Shown here: one piece after another, positions 19,101 to 26,916 of the stretch | How positions within the stretch are numbered: position 1 is the first letter of the stretch | Layout of the letters: the number at the start of each line of letters is the position of its first letter | Origin: a virus | DNA length: 64,000 bases | IMG/VR virus record: IMGVR_UViG_3300042546_000893 | Location: 1-64,000 of that record | Strand: one strand, 5' to 3' | Notes under the pieces: generated by a model | Databases searched by the model: none | What the model saw: the letters and a program-made list of their open reading frames with translations, nothing else | Told to the model about the DNA's origin: nothing | Made by a program: the position numbers and the translations under genes

Positions 19101-19923
19101 AGCTACACCAGAAGAAATCGTTGCGGGTCAAATGAATCTTGAAGCGAAGCTAATGGCAGGACAAGGATTAGCTTTGCAAGCCTCACTTTTACCCTTACAG
19201 TCTCAACTATTGGATTTTTCCCAACAACAGGAAATCATGAGTTTAGACCAAAAACAAAAGCTAGACCGGATGCAAGCTAAGTCTGAACTAGCTAACACAT
19301 TGCCAGAGGGAAGACAGAAAGCACAACTAAAGCAATCAATTATCAATGAAGCCTTGAGTGATGTTTTTGGTAAGAATGTTACCGATTGGAACTATACCAG
19401 CGTCCTAGATCAAATTCAACGAGGTAATCAAGCCGACCTGAATAAATTAATTACAGGGAAGGATCGAAGGGTGATGCCTCGAAATATGGGATATGTTTAT
19501 ACTGACTATGGGAAAGCCCCCGAAGTTCAGGGGTTAAACGTTCCATCAGATCACGAGGATCGAACCTCAATGAGACAACGATCAGGGTCGGTTTATATAG
19601 ATTACGGGAAAGCCCCCGAAGTTCAAGGGTTAAACGTTCCATCAGATCGCTTTGATGAGATATTAAAAAAAATACAATCACTAAGCGATCCCATTTCTCC
19701 TGACTTACGGATGGGGACACCTTCCGCACCAAGTCTTAGTATTGGCCAGACGGAGTACACTCGATTCCAACAATATGCTCAGAACGTAGAGAATAACGTC
19801 AAGATGGAAGTGGGGGGGATAAAGATAACAGTTACTTCGCCGGGTGATGTTGGTAAAGACTTAGAACAGGAAATGTTAAATACTTTTGATCGGATTATGG
19901 TGGAAGCTAAGAGACGGATGTAA
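13126..19923 (+). CDS. Tail tape measure protein
   Basis: 2265 residues. The N-terminal region (about residues 190-480) has the pattern of the TP901-type tape measure core (repeated SGISIEDLAAATAVL-like segments). Hydrophobic segments occur around 510-550 and 905-940. From about 1390 to 2080 it is a very long glutamine/lysine/glutamate-rich coiled coil. If the usual relation of about 0.15 nm per residue holds, the tail would be around 340 nm long (inference). GGAGG lies nine bases before the ATG. A near-perfect internal repeat lies near the 3' end. The gene closes the plus-strand late operon. Confidence 0.85.
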   Translation: MADATASLKLGLIDDGFVAGVSSASTQLTSLQLASTAVGAALPLLEKGLRANATQYLLGSKNAELLATNLGKIVNSNKELGSLLGKASNIGYYALQLTTLAKGASDAYTTLNRIPEALEQMNRSGVSTDSIQGFMTLRDAISGSQVAVESFAQVAVAKLNAVESASARVGTILKSSTEFTESGTARRATATDLNKNRKQIQKLLRDKLDNAVTTTDALLGQYEVLSGGFTSEKTSQQVAESGFKLLGIAKAGGQAADPTATLQLLTKTLRAYGLEASQANRVSAILNGTVENGITTIQELSQTFGQASQVAKTAGISIEDLAAATAVLTAQGTSTPVALTGIQALARSIIDKTPEAAKEIAKLRDKEGNRIRFDIREVQQKGLAKSVQDIFEATGGDQTKLAQILPDTLAYRTALGLNSNKGQDFTNVTANIKANANVTSLDEVFKGATDDKISRFQKIANRFEETIIQLGESLAPVFEPGLKYLEQASKLVANIPDPIKKAIGAYLSFQIQTKTVGLAFKQLSGAVISVLGNFALLRVINLVITGQFGKQVAVIKDLILQKKGLGAVVKQLLGFDQSRLLVTKEATDAIVKEGVIQKTVNAAREQANNIIKKNIKGFVDQTEVVKNSGVVINSTKGKFAEFVEAIKGTTVGKKIEEITGKFSGQKAAIQELTKKTQEYFNTLKNTAGEGIEKIKSPQPSEMDRQVEAYAAKRRAEIEKNIPDSPDSFGEMLEVDPEAKRETRRRELLAERERRNKIRRQQRLDSLIPDTEGKTFGESFGIDLPFGDFAEIENREAKNKRRQLLEDIRTRRAARDAGVASVASNAVGDGLSFGDFLSGGGDAPRVDRDSLRDRAAGRGFGNLNRTRERSAIASRAIASQVSLFESLKSVSGSAFSAIGKGVKSSFGLIIELAGGAITALGPIVPLGLAIGAAFALAGKEIIHIFGGGTANKISKGIDEITKALKELEKESGKDGALLEFKANLVALSESNTGNADALDPLKNKLNELKEAGNLTSGQFATMSKAMQKAGEDGKVTAQELSILQNQIEAFRAGAPGEIEKGIGDRIGEVFSLEGLGKATNFIGNLNAAVITTLYNPWKGITTIDEANANREGDRLIKMQSKLRNEILNEVGDNTTDTIKQTKELNAGLFQTEEARKLASKGSQVQGVVLEKENKETNDLIKANELLISGYQSQQKERQKLLDETTDTGLKEQIKGQFDNAQNQIDNLQKRTEALKQAREQITKYYNETLPVLQQAVVASSVNPLEGNNALDDAFSVFKEKYIDKGKVFLKDVQQQRTEGQAVLDQILQNYDRNLLKSGDVANKVKDVLDKSFITLTKDGKQIKGSIFDIDTQKNLISQIAQFSSQATAERISQIELESSTAVTAGQLRQATEEDVIKKTSGLQQEKLGLQKKQLESEIELRLQYGIKVTDLENQLKQTNLEIAQAEFNEREKLIQKRLERQIQAMETEKTLISAQVAERGLSEEDAQTKMAGLQIKESKLRADELKRQLDQFKANGVKNVELENEYAQARNQIRGAEAKEKERLIQQELQEKIKSLDIEQLAVEVGLSERTTSEKSAQNAISKYRIDQEKLKLAELDRQLEELKSNGSKSVSLEQETAIARSRVRKMEADEKNRVEDLDFETQKKQLENENQRAGLRRQALESEYDLLQKQAQLVEAITSSRNQLADTESRYVQSQLQNQAKLTRDPLKQAEIELRIIKEREVDLVRTQKAELESLATRQKLADLDLKRQVFQIQSQKLEAESQAQILKFELERATRQKRSPEEIEAIKLQIQGNKQRTESLTQQLNLTGQQINQQGEINKNEQKRVRLTQQIESENAKIEKKLAKQKLIQEQIDKATKPFVLSQQQIQQGYDKQTAALEKQNTIFSFQKQLIEAKQRAISDRLGIVTSELGLASQLIVNDKQRQVLAQATATIKLKALDQQQKAEREVLLLNQQQAKVQQQIDAIKLKGQQAQNKAEVAQAQADLAKLEASGATPEEIVAGQMNLEAKLMAGQGLALQASLLPLQSQLLDFSQQQEIMSLDQKQKLDRMQAKSELANTLPEGRQKAQLKQSIINEALSDVFGKNVTDWNYTSVLDQIQRGNQADLNKLITGKDRRVMPRNMGYVYTDYGKAPEVQGLNVPSDHEDRTSMRQRSGSVYIDYGKAPEVQGLNVPSDRFDEILKKIQSLSDPISPDLRMGTPSAPSLSIGQTEYTRFQQYAQNVENNVKMEVGGIKITVTSPGDVGKDLEQEMLNTFDRIMVEAKRRM
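19495..19648 (+). repeat. Internal direct repeat in tape measure gene
   Basis: Two copies of about 58 bp (19495-19552 and 19591-19648), 96 bp apart, encode nearly the same peptide (DYGKAPEVQGLNVPSD). The reading frame is kept, so the duplication adds 32 residues. Confidence 0.8.
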
Positions 19924-19973
19924 ATTGTTTTTATTAAATTGTATGTTCTATACTACAACTTAATAAAAAATGA

Positions 19974-19979
19974 TATAAT
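19974..19979 (+). promoter_or_regulatory. Promoter -10 (TATAAT) for the 20051 regulator gene
   Basis: TATAAT lies 14 bases before a nested hairpin. The same spacing and flanking bases (GATATAAT...TTAATA or similar) occur before the homologous leader at 34899, which supports both elements. A good -35 is not evident. Confidence 0.5.
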
Positions 19980-19992
19980 TAATAATAACAAA

Positions 19993-20023
19993 ACCCCTCG
20001 CGGTGCGCTTAACACCCAGGGGT
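19993..20023 (+). ncRNA. Nested-hairpin leader RNA, copy 1
   Basis: Outer stem ACCCCT/AGGGGT (19993-19998 with 20018-20023), internal linker CGC, inner stem GGTG/CACC (20002-20005 with 20013-20016), 7-base loop, and a single C linker. It matches copy 2 at 34918 in geometry, with compensatory changes in both stems. It lies in the 5' leader of the gene at 20051, 28 bases before its start. Confidence 0.65.
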
Positions 20024-20050
20024 AGTAACTACTATTAAGGAAATAGTCAC

Positions 20051-20593
20051 ATGGATAATATTACCAGAGCCGAACGTTCTACAGTTAAATTTTGTGAGGG
20101 TGTCGAAGTCGATGGGTATTTATTGCCGTCCGGTGAGTTTAGGGTTGGCAAAATTTCGACTGCGCTGGCACTGGGATACGGAAAAGATTGGGTAACTCGG
20201 ACTATAAACGGGGTCGCATCGGGCAAAGGTAAAGACGCTGAAACCCTTACCCAGTGGGGATTTAGTGGGGTCGCATCCCCTGTAGAAATCACTGGATCGG
20301 CTAGAGGGACTACAATCTCGGAAACTATCAGCTTAAAAGATTTTCGGCAATTGATTAGATTAGCTGCAAAGAGAGGTAAACCACAAGCTGAAGCGTTACT
20401 GGATGCCCTGTTAGACGTGGGGATTGAGGATTGGTTTAGATTGGCTTTCGGTCAAGAGCAACTTACCCTAGAGGAAAAGCGCAATAGATTTTATAAAGCA
20501 TACGCGGCGACTATTGACTGGTTACTTGAGGATAGGCAGGAATTGAGATTGATTGAGGATCAAGAATTATTTTTAGCTGGCAACTGGAATTAA
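20051..20593 (+). CDS. Putative phage regulator/antirepressor-like protein
   Basis: 180 residues, ATG preceded by AAGGAAATAGTCAC. The start (VDGYLLPSGEFRVGKISTAL) resembles a widespread cyanobacterial family of small regulators that recall the KilA-N/antirepressor style of a DNA-binding N-terminus; the exact family is uncertain. The C-terminal half is helical and acidic. It is a single-gene transcription unit with its own promoter, structured leader and terminator, separate from the late operon upstream. Confidence 0.5.
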   Translation: MDNITRAERSTVKFCEGVEVDGYLLPSGEFRVGKISTALALGYGKDWVTRTINGVASGKGKDAETLTQWGFSGVASPVEITGSARGTTISETISLKDFRQLIRLAAKRGKPQAEALLDALLDVGIEDWFRLAFGQEQLTLEEKRNRFYKAYAATIDWLLEDRQELRLIEDQELFLAGNWN

Positions 20594-20603
20594 GCATTTA
20601 AAA

Positions 20604-20634
20604 AGGCACGGATTTAACCCCGTGCACCTATTTT
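20604..20634 (+). terminator. Terminator after the 20051 gene
   Basis: GCACGG (20606-20611) pairs with CCGTGC (20620-20625), with a weak extension GG/CC, followed by TATTTTA. It lies 11 bases after the stop. The opposite-strand gene ends at 20667, so it may serve both. Confidence 0.55.
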
Positions 20635-20666
20635 ATGGATTGAAATAATAAAGACAATCCCAACAA

Positions 20667-23600
20667 TTATAAGAAAGTTGATGGCGGGATTAATCGAGAT
20701 GGGACATTCTCTAATTCAAAAACCCCTTGAGCTCCGAACAAAGGATCTAGCCAAACCTCCAAAGGATAGCCTGTGCCTAACTTGTCTCTATCTGTGGCAC
20801 TGTTAGGGATTAATTCTTGATCTAATACAAAATCAATCTCAATCGGATATCCCACGCTAAGGGTCATCGTCCCTGTGGCAAAAGGTTTATTATTCAGGTT
20901 GCCTTGAAAAACGATGGTAGAAGATATAGATAGAATCCTGCGCTTGCGTCTTTCCCCATTAACAAAATAGGTTAGCCGATCACCTGGACGCATCGAGGGA
21001 TTAAAAAAAGTGGTGAAGTTTTCCGTGTAACTGTTCCGAGCGTTCTCTATATCCAGATTGGTTTTAATTGCCGTCCTGACTTCCCCTAGAGTTTTGGCAT
21101 AAGGAAAGCTCATTGACCCCGATACTAATTGGTCAAAGGGTGTTTTGTCCGGCGCTGATGGTGTCCAGACTTTATAACGGTATCTCTTAGGATCGGATTG
21201 GTTTTGCTTTTCCTCTGTTTCTGCCGGGTTCTCCTCCTCTACCCGCTCCCAGATTGGAGGTAGTCGTCTTGATGATTCCGGTCTACCTTCAACTTCCTCT
21301 GTTTTGTTTTCTGCAATCTGAGAGCCAAATCCCGACCCATTCCCCCCTGTTGAGGATGATTTTGTATAGGCAATAAAAGTATCTTTTTCGCTATCTCCAG
21401 TATTCCTATATCCCGGCGTGTTTAAACTTCGATTAATTTTTACCTTGTAGGATTCAGAGGTTTCCGAGCCTGTAGTTAAAGGGGGAAATTCTGGCTTTTC
21501 CTTTTCGTTATTGGGTTTCTTCTGATTAAATTCTCTGATTGCGGGATTCCTGGGATCTTCCATTGATGCCATAGCCCTAACTATTTTACTCCTAGCTGTA
21601 ACAATATAAGGTTGTTGAAACGTCCTGTCTATTGCTGCCAATCGTCGGCTCGTTCCGTCTGGCATACACCACTTAACCTCATCAACACCCTGAACCGCCG
21701 CGTCTTTGTAATATTTATCCATTGGCTCATGATAGTAAGTCTCCCTCTCAAAGATAGAAATTCGCTGCGGGGTATAGGCTTTTCCTGCTAATTCCTTAGT
21801 CATTCGGTCGGCTTCGGTGGCTTTGTCTCCTAGTTCGCTATATCGTTGTTGAGATGAGAGTGTGGGATATTGTTCCGTTGGATCGGCTTCTGAATCTGAA
21901 ACATTAATTTCTGGCTCCGTAGCGAAAACGTGAAACCGCCATCCTGTTTTTTGATAACCCAAATATAAGCCTTCATAAGCGGTTTCTCCCTGACTATAAG
22001 AATGTTGGGTTGTAGTTTCTTCTATTATTTGCCAAAACCCTCTAACGTCAACTTTCTTTAACTTCCAAACGCCCTGATTGTATTCGTAAATATCCTTAGC
22101 TAACGGCCCATTGAAAGCATATTTTTGTTCTGTAACTTGAAACTCAAAACCATCAATAGTTTTAATCTCTCGTTTAACCTTGACGTAGTTTTGTCCAGAC
22201 TTCCAGAAGGAAACCGACAAATCATTAATATTAACTGAATTAGGCGGTGTAGCTGCTATATCAGGGTCTTCTGTCCTTTGCTCATATTTGCGCTGTCTCA
22301 TTCGGTATTCTGGCAGTGTAGGCGCTCTATTCCCTTGATTTTCCTCCTTCTGTTCCTGGAACTTTTCAAGAAATTCTCCCGTGACTTCTTGCTTCGGCCA
22401 TATATAAGAAGCCCCATAAATATTAGTTACATCTTCATTCTTTAAGGTAATAGTCTGTTTGGGTGTGATACTGTTTGGCAATCCCACAATAATTTCCTGT
22501 TGAAAGGCGGAATTAGGGGTAAGCGATCGCTGTTTACCTGTGGAACAGTTAACAGAAATTGCCGATAAAACATCCGTTTCTTGTAATAGCCATTCCTTTG
22601 TTGAGTCCCATTTTTTGCAGTAGACAGTATCAGAGTCCGATAAATCTAAAAAACAATTATTCTGTCTTAACCTCGATTGAATTTCACTCCGTGGTATTCT
22701 CCCTTCCTCTGGACTAACATCATTGGGGACTGGTATTTCCCCCTCCATTCCTGATAACTTCCCCCCAGCTTCACTGCAAAGCCACGTTAACGTTCTTGAT
22801 TCAGCTAATTTACTTTCGGGTTGCGATGGGCTGTTAGTTAAGCATTCAGGGTCAACACCTGAGCTGAGTGAGAAAGCATGGTAAGAAATCTTCCAATCCC
22901 CAGAATAGAGAATAGGTGACAGTCCATCCAGAGGATCATTGTCATTGTACTTTCTGGGAACCAAAGGAACCTCTGTATCAAGCCACCAATGGGGATCTGT
23001 TAAGGAAATTGAAACCTCTATTTTTGGGTGCGATAACTCCGATCTCATCTTTTCATTAATCTCTAGCCCATCTACTCGCCACCCAATCCCGAACGCTTCA
23101 AACTTTGCGCCCCGGCATAAATGTTTCAAAACTAAACTCTTATAACTAAACCAAGTCTCGAAACTCATCTGTCCGTTTTGAGATTGTTCTAAGGATGTGG
23201 AATAACTGAACTGACCCAATAAAGGCAACCATTGTAAAACCGTTGGCAACTTATCTATATAGTCAGTATCGTAATTAATATTAGATGTGTTGTTGACAAC
23301 CGATATCTTAATGGGTGTAGTATTTGCTGTTACCTTAACTCCCGATACCTGTACAGCTAAATTTTGCGGGGCTGTGAGGATGGTTTTGGCTAAAGACTGA
23401 ACAGGAATAAAGGTTAATTCTTGGGATGTAGAATTGTAAACCGCTTGACCCTGCAACAAATCCCCTGCAAGTGTTCCGGGCGGTTTGACCGTGTAGCTAA
23501 TCCCACCAATATAGACACTCGTAGCACTGCTATAGTTTGGGACTGATACGGTTACGGGGTTGGCAGGGGATGTGACTTGAATATATTTTGGTTCTGAGTA

Positions 23601-23906
23601 TTGAGCGATCGCCACCTGTTGAGTATAGGGATTATAAATAAATTCATCCGGTGCGAGTTGTGCCGTGTCTACTGATTCCGATAATTGGTAAACCTTATTA
23701 TTGACAACAACTGAGACAATCTTCTGACTTTGAGGTGTAGGGATAATTAAAACCGGATCGGTCGTGGGACTTACTGCTACAATAGAAACATCATCTTTAA
23801 CTAATATTTCCTTACTTAACCCGTCGGGAACTCCCAAGGATAAACCAAAAGCACCGGACTGTTTAGTATTTAGATTTAATTGCGGGGTGTTTAATTTTAA
23901 GTACAT
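20667..23906 (-). CDS. Large tail/baseplate-type protein
   Basis: 1079 residues on the minus strand, surrounded by tail genes. The N-terminal 200 residues are rich in Val, Thr and Ser (beta). A middle part contains GQMSFETWFSYKS and RGAKFEAFGIGWRVDG. The C-terminal part (RPGDRLTYFVNGERRKRRIL, then TLSVGYPIEIDF) could belong to a tail hub. No enzyme motif is seen. Its large size next to the tape measure suggests a distal tail component. It is transcribed divergently from 23946, with only 39 bases between the two starts. Confidence 0.5.
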   Translation of the reverse strand: MYLKLNTPQLNLNTKQSGAFGLSLGVPDGLSKEILVKDDVSIVAVSPTTDPVLIIPTPQSQKIVSVVVNNKVYQLSESVDTAQLAPDEFIYNPYTQQVAIAQYSEPKYIQVTSPANPVTVSVPNYSSATSVYIGGISYTVKPPGTLAGDLLQGQAVYNSTSQELTFIPVQSLAKTILTAPQNLAVQVSGVKVTANTTPIKISVVNNTSNINYDTDYIDKLPTVLQWLPLLGQFSYSTSLEQSQNGQMSFETWFSYKSLVLKHLCRGAKFEAFGIGWRVDGLEINEKMRSELSHPKIEVSISLTDPHWWLDTEVPLVPRKYNDNDPLDGLSPILYSGDWKISYHAFSLSSGVDPECLTNSPSQPESKLAESRTLTWLCSEAGGKLSGMEGEIPVPNDVSPEEGRIPRSEIQSRLRQNNCFLDLSDSDTVYCKKWDSTKEWLLQETDVLSAISVNCSTGKQRSLTPNSAFQQEIIVGLPNSITPKQTITLKNEDVTNIYGASYIWPKQEVTGEFLEKFQEQKEENQGNRAPTLPEYRMRQRKYEQRTEDPDIAATPPNSVNINDLSVSFWKSGQNYVKVKREIKTIDGFEFQVTEQKYAFNGPLAKDIYEYNQGVWKLKKVDVRGFWQIIEETTTQHSYSQGETAYEGLYLGYQKTGWRFHVFATEPEINVSDSEADPTEQYPTLSSQQRYSELGDKATEADRMTKELAGKAYTPQRISIFERETYYHEPMDKYYKDAAVQGVDEVKWCMPDGTSRRLAAIDRTFQQPYIVTARSKIVRAMASMEDPRNPAIREFNQKKPNNEKEKPEFPPLTTGSETSESYKVKINRSLNTPGYRNTGDSEKDTFIAYTKSSSTGGNGSGFGSQIAENKTEEVEGRPESSRRLPPIWERVEEENPAETEEKQNQSDPKRYRYKVWTPSAPDKTPFDQLVSGSMSFPYAKTLGEVRTAIKTNLDIENARNSYTENFTTFFNPSMRPGDRLTYFVNGERRKRRILSISSTIVFQGNLNNKPFATGTMTLSVGYPIEIDFVLDQELIPNSATDRDKLGTGYPLEVWLDPLFGAQGVFELENVPSRLIPPSTFL

Positions 23907-23945
23907 AATATTATTATAAATTCATAAGTCTATTCTAATTATAAT

Positions 23946-24527
23946 ATGGCTGTAATCACTGGCAAGTTAATTTTTGAAACTCCATCCTCAATCAAAGATA
24001 AATATTATGAAGCCCTGACCTGGAGGGATGGCGACGGTGCAATCCGTAAATCCTACTTTAACGACAGTGGAAACCTAGAGTTAATGATTCCGGGTGACAA
24101 GTATCAAGAGAACCCCAACCCGTCCCCCGGCTCCGTATCTAATCGCTTCGGCGGTGACTGGGTACAAGTTAGTAATATCCGGTTTGGCTTCTCGATTGAC
24201 GTGATTGAAGAAATGGCAGAATTGCGTTTTATCTTTCAGGAATTAAGGCGTTACCAAGGGGCAACTATTCAAAGCAGTAAATCATTTAGGGCTTTAAGGG
24301 TTTGGGATTATGTAGGGTTTGATATTGCTGATTATGCCGCGGGCGTTACAGAGCGTCATGTTAAAATATTAGGGATAGAACCTCAAGGGGGATCGGGCGT
24401 GATGCAAAAAGGATCTCAACAGTGTGTTAGTGGTAGTGTAACTAATACCCCTGACAGTCCCAGACGGTTTTTAGGGCAACCATTCAAGGTAACATTTGAG
24501 GAGTTTGGACACCGTGAAACCTATTAA
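23946..24527 (+). CDS. Distal tail-region protein, unknown
   Basis: 193 residues; no recognised domain. Mixed alpha/beta composition with several aromatic residues (KYYEALTWRDGDGAIR, RVWDYVGFDIADYAAG). It lies after the tape measure region and divergent to the large tail protein, so a distal tail role is likely. No clear ribosome binding site precedes the ATG, as is also true of its divergent neighbour. Confidence 0.5.
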   Translation: MAVITGKLIFETPSSIKDKYYEALTWRDGDGAIRKSYFNDSGNLELMIPGDKYQENPNPSPGSVSNRFGGDWVQVSNIRFGFSIDVIEEMAELRFIFQELRRYQGATIQSSKSFRALRVWDYVGFDIADYAAGVTERHVKILGIEPQGGSGVMQKGSQQCVSGSVTNTPDSPRRFLGQPFKVTFEEFGHRETY

Positions 24528-24531
24528 TGTC

Positions 24532-24741
24532 ATGACAGAAATAAAAGGAAAATATCAAATTTCATTATGTAGAGGTCAAAACTGTTGCCCTCAGTTAATC
24601 ATTGAGAATGGTAAGTATATTATTACCGATGATTCCGGCGGGAGGGTTGTACTGGATAAAAGTAATATTGACGAATTAATTAATCAGTATCAGGAATTTC
24701 AGGATTTAAAATCACTCAAGGAATGGTCGTTAGGTAAATAA
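24532..24741 (+). CDS. Small hypothetical protein
   Basis: 69 residues from ATG 24532, five bases after the previous stop; an earlier in-frame ATG at 24496 lies inside the upstream gene. It contains two close cysteines (CRGQNCCPQL) and a charged helical C-terminus. Its stop overlaps the next start (TAATG). Function unknown. Confidence 0.45.
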   Translation: MTEIKGKYQISLCRGQNCCPQLIIENGKYIITDDSGGRVVLDKSNIDELINQYQEFQDLKSLKEWSLGK

Positions 24742-25052
24742 TGCTATCTGATTTAATTGTTTTCCTATTACTGTCTCTCGGTTTGCGGTGGTTTATTTTT
24801 AAGCACTCCCTACTCTATCCTGTTCGGGTGTGGCTTGAAAGCTCCAAGGCACAGTCATTCTTTAGTAAATTATTTCAATGCCCCTACTGCCAAACCTTTG
24901 AGGCTTCTGTTATTGTGTATCTGGTACTCATGCCATTTTCACCTGCTATTGGGTTTCTAGCAGGTTTATTTAATGGCTATGTTGCGATCGCAGTTGAAAA
25001 CTTAATTGAATCCCAAATTGATAAGTTTGAGGCAAGAAACGAAAACAAATAA
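24741..25052 (+). CDS. Small membrane protein with CPYC motif
   Basis: 103 residues with an N-terminal hydrophobic helix (about residues 5-19), a CPYC motif near residue 47, and two further hydrophobic stretches (53-67, 71-84). The pattern recalls DUF1360-type phage membrane proteins, which carry a similar C-P-x-C segment next to a membrane helix. A role in lysis or the envelope is possible but unsupported. Confidence 0.5.
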   Translation: MLSDLIVFLLLSLGLRWFIFKHSLLYPVRVWLESSKAQSFFSKLFQCPYCQTFEASVIVYLVLMPFSPAIGFLAGLFNGYVAIAVENLIESQIDKFEARNENK

Positions 25053-25109
25053 AAAAGTAAGTGCGCTGCAAACGGTTAGGTTGAAATTGCTGCATAAAAA
25101 GTTAGGGAT

Positions 25110-25946
25110 TTAAGCGATATCAAATAGACTCAATTGTTTAAATTCAGGTTTGTTTAATTCTTTAATTTCTATCTCTAATTCTGAGTATTCCCTGGGTTGA
25201 TTAATCCTGTCACAAGCAATATCAAAATATTCCTTTTCCTTTTCGATGCAGATATAATTACGTCCCAATTCTTTGCAGGCTACCGCAGTCGTACCACTGC
25301 CACAGAAAGGGTCTATTACCACGTCCCCAGGGTTTGTTATCCACTGAATAAGTGTTGAAAAAACTTTTATTGGTTTTTGAGTGGGGTGTTCTGACCGTTC
25401 GGAAATCTTCATGCAGGGCTTGTTAGGAGCATCAATAACATCGGTTTGATGTCTTGTTCCTAGGTTTATCTCAACAAATCCGTCAGGGTTCCCCATCGTC
25501 AATTGACCGCCCCATGAACTTCTTTTTATTCCAGGGTTTTTCTTCTCGTAGGGTTCCCCATCTTTTGTTATCTTGTTAAAGGTAATCTCACTTACTTGAT
25601 AGTTGGGATGAGCAAACACCGCATATATTTCCATTTTTGAGGGTGGTTTCTTTGCGTTGTAACTTCTGAACCCGTGATTTGGTTTTAACCATACTCCAGT
25701 CCACCTTATAGGAAATACTAATGAGAACTTTGCCAACAATTCTATAGATCCAAATGTAGCTATTTGCCCAGTATCTTTTAGTTTTAATAGTAATAAACTT
25801 AAAAGACTATCAATGTCATAATTTGCTTGGTCAAAATGTAAGCTAGTCGTTAAATAAGGCGGGTCAGTTATCACAGCGTCAATACTTTTGTCAGGAATAT
25901 CTTTCATTACCTCCAAACAATCCCCATGAATAATTTGATTTAACAT
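25110..25946 (-). CDS. DNA methyltransferase (N6-adenine/N4-cytosine, DPPY type)
   Basis: 278 residues. The catalytic motif TDPPY occurs near residue 31 and the SAM-binding motif VIDPFCGSGTT near residue 216, so this is a beta-class enzyme (catalytic motif before SAM motif). The start MLNQIIHGDCLEVMKDIPD is typical. It methylates DNA, probably to protect phage DNA from host restriction; the target site is unknown. It is monocistronic in appearance, with an AT-rich upstream region. Confidence 0.85.
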   Translation of the reverse strand: MLNQIIHGDCLEVMKDIPDKSIDAVITDPPYLTTSLHFDQANYDIDSLLSLLLLKLKDTGQIATFGSIELLAKFSLVFPIRWTGVWLKPNHGFRSYNAKKPPSKMEIYAVFAHPNYQVSEITFNKITKDGEPYEKKNPGIKRSSWGGQLTMGNPDGFVEINLGTRHQTDVIDAPNKPCMKISERSEHPTQKPIKVFSTLIQWITNPGDVVIDPFCGSGTTAVACKELGRNYICIEKEKEYFDIACDRINQPREYSELEIEIKELNKPEFKQLSLFDIA

Positions 25947-26016
25947 CTTAATTAATTAGCATTATTTAATATTATATTTATAAAATAACTCCTAATTATA
26001 GGGGTTATTTCGTTAA

Positions 26017-26805
26017 TTATTCCCCAATAATCATTTGGCGATCGCCTTTCTGATTTGCCCACAACTCCAACTCCGTATCCAACTCAATACCTTGATCAAG
26101 TTCATTGGCAACATTCAAGAAATTAGACACTTCTGACAGTGGCAGTTCAAACCATTCACCACGAATCCGGTAGGCATCATGATATTCATGCAGTAATCTC
26201 TCTAACTGAGGGGCATCTACTGAAAAATATCTGTACAGGACTCTGATTTCAAATGGAGTAGATGTCTGTATATTTGATGCTCTTTTGTAAACTTCTTTTG
26301 AGTAGCCTATCTTGTAGCGTTGCACTCCCACCGATTCTATCAGATAGACAAACCCAGACGGATCTCGTTCAAATCCTGAAGTTTTTGGGAATATGTCAGG
26401 GTTGCATCCTGTAAAGTGTTTTATTAATCCGTCAAAAAGCGTTAACTTTACAGCAAAATAAGATTGCGCTTGTGCAATTTCAATCTTACGAGGATCGGCA
26501 CTTATTACGACCAGATAGCAGGCATATCGAGAAAGCTGATAATCGTCCCCAAACCGACCTTTGCTAGTAGGCAACCCCGGTAAGTGGGTGAAATGCTCGT
26601 CTGGGTTCCCATTGGAGTTTTTGAGCGAGATTTTAGACCTTTCTATGGCATTCTCAAACCTTTGCCATTTGACGTATCCCAAAAGTTTCATCAACTCCCG
26701 TGCTAACCAGTATTCGCAGCCTTCACGGTCAACGCGCTTAATTGAGTCAAAAGGGGATTTGGATTGACTGTGATCTTGATTGCCAGATAATGCTATATTA
26801 GACAT
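26017..26805 (-). CDS. DinD/BRO-N-like regulator fused to a T5orf172 (GIY-YIG-like) domain
   Basis: 262 residues from ATG 26805, chosen for the GGAAA upstream and because the 31 extra N-terminal residues overlap the leader hairpin. The N-terminal part (REGCEYWLARELMKLLGY, then RYACYLVVISADPRK) matches DinD/antirepressor-type N-domains. The C-terminal part (GFVYLIESVGVQRYKIGYS, then ERLLHEYHDAYRIRGEWFEL) matches the T5orf172/MUG113 nuclease-like domain of the GIY-YIG superfamily. Likely a phage regulator or a DNA-damage-linked protein. Transcribed with its own structured leader. Confidence 0.75.
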   Translation of the reverse strand: MSNIALSGNQDHSQSKSPFDSIKRVDREGCEYWLARELMKLLGYVKWQRFENAIERSKISLKNSNGNPDEHFTHLPGLPTSKGRFGDDYQLSRYACYLVVISADPRKIEIAQAQSYFAVKLTLFDGLIKHFTGCNPDIFPKTSGFERDPSGFVYLIESVGVQRYKIGYSKEVYKRASNIQTSTPFEIRVLYRYFSVDAPQLERLLHEYHDAYRIRGEWFELPLSEVSNFLNVANELDQGIELDTELELWANQKGDRQMIIGE

Positions 26806-26835
26806 AGATTTCCAATAAATTATTACAACGTTTTT

Positions 26836-26875
26836 GAGAAAAGCCGGAGAAGGTAGAAAACCTCTGGCTTTTCTC
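26836..26875 (-). promoter_or_regulatory. Leader hairpin upstream of the DinD-like gene
   Basis: A perfect 10-bp stem (GAGAAAAGCC with GGCTTTTCTC) encloses a weaker inner stem. On the minus strand a TATAAT lies shortly upstream, near 26884-26889, so this is probably a 5' leader. On the plus strand the hairpin is followed by a T run and could also terminate transcription. Confidence 0.5.
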
Positions 26876-26916
26876 TTTTTTATTATACACCAAAACACTT
26901 TAAGCTATTTATTCCA

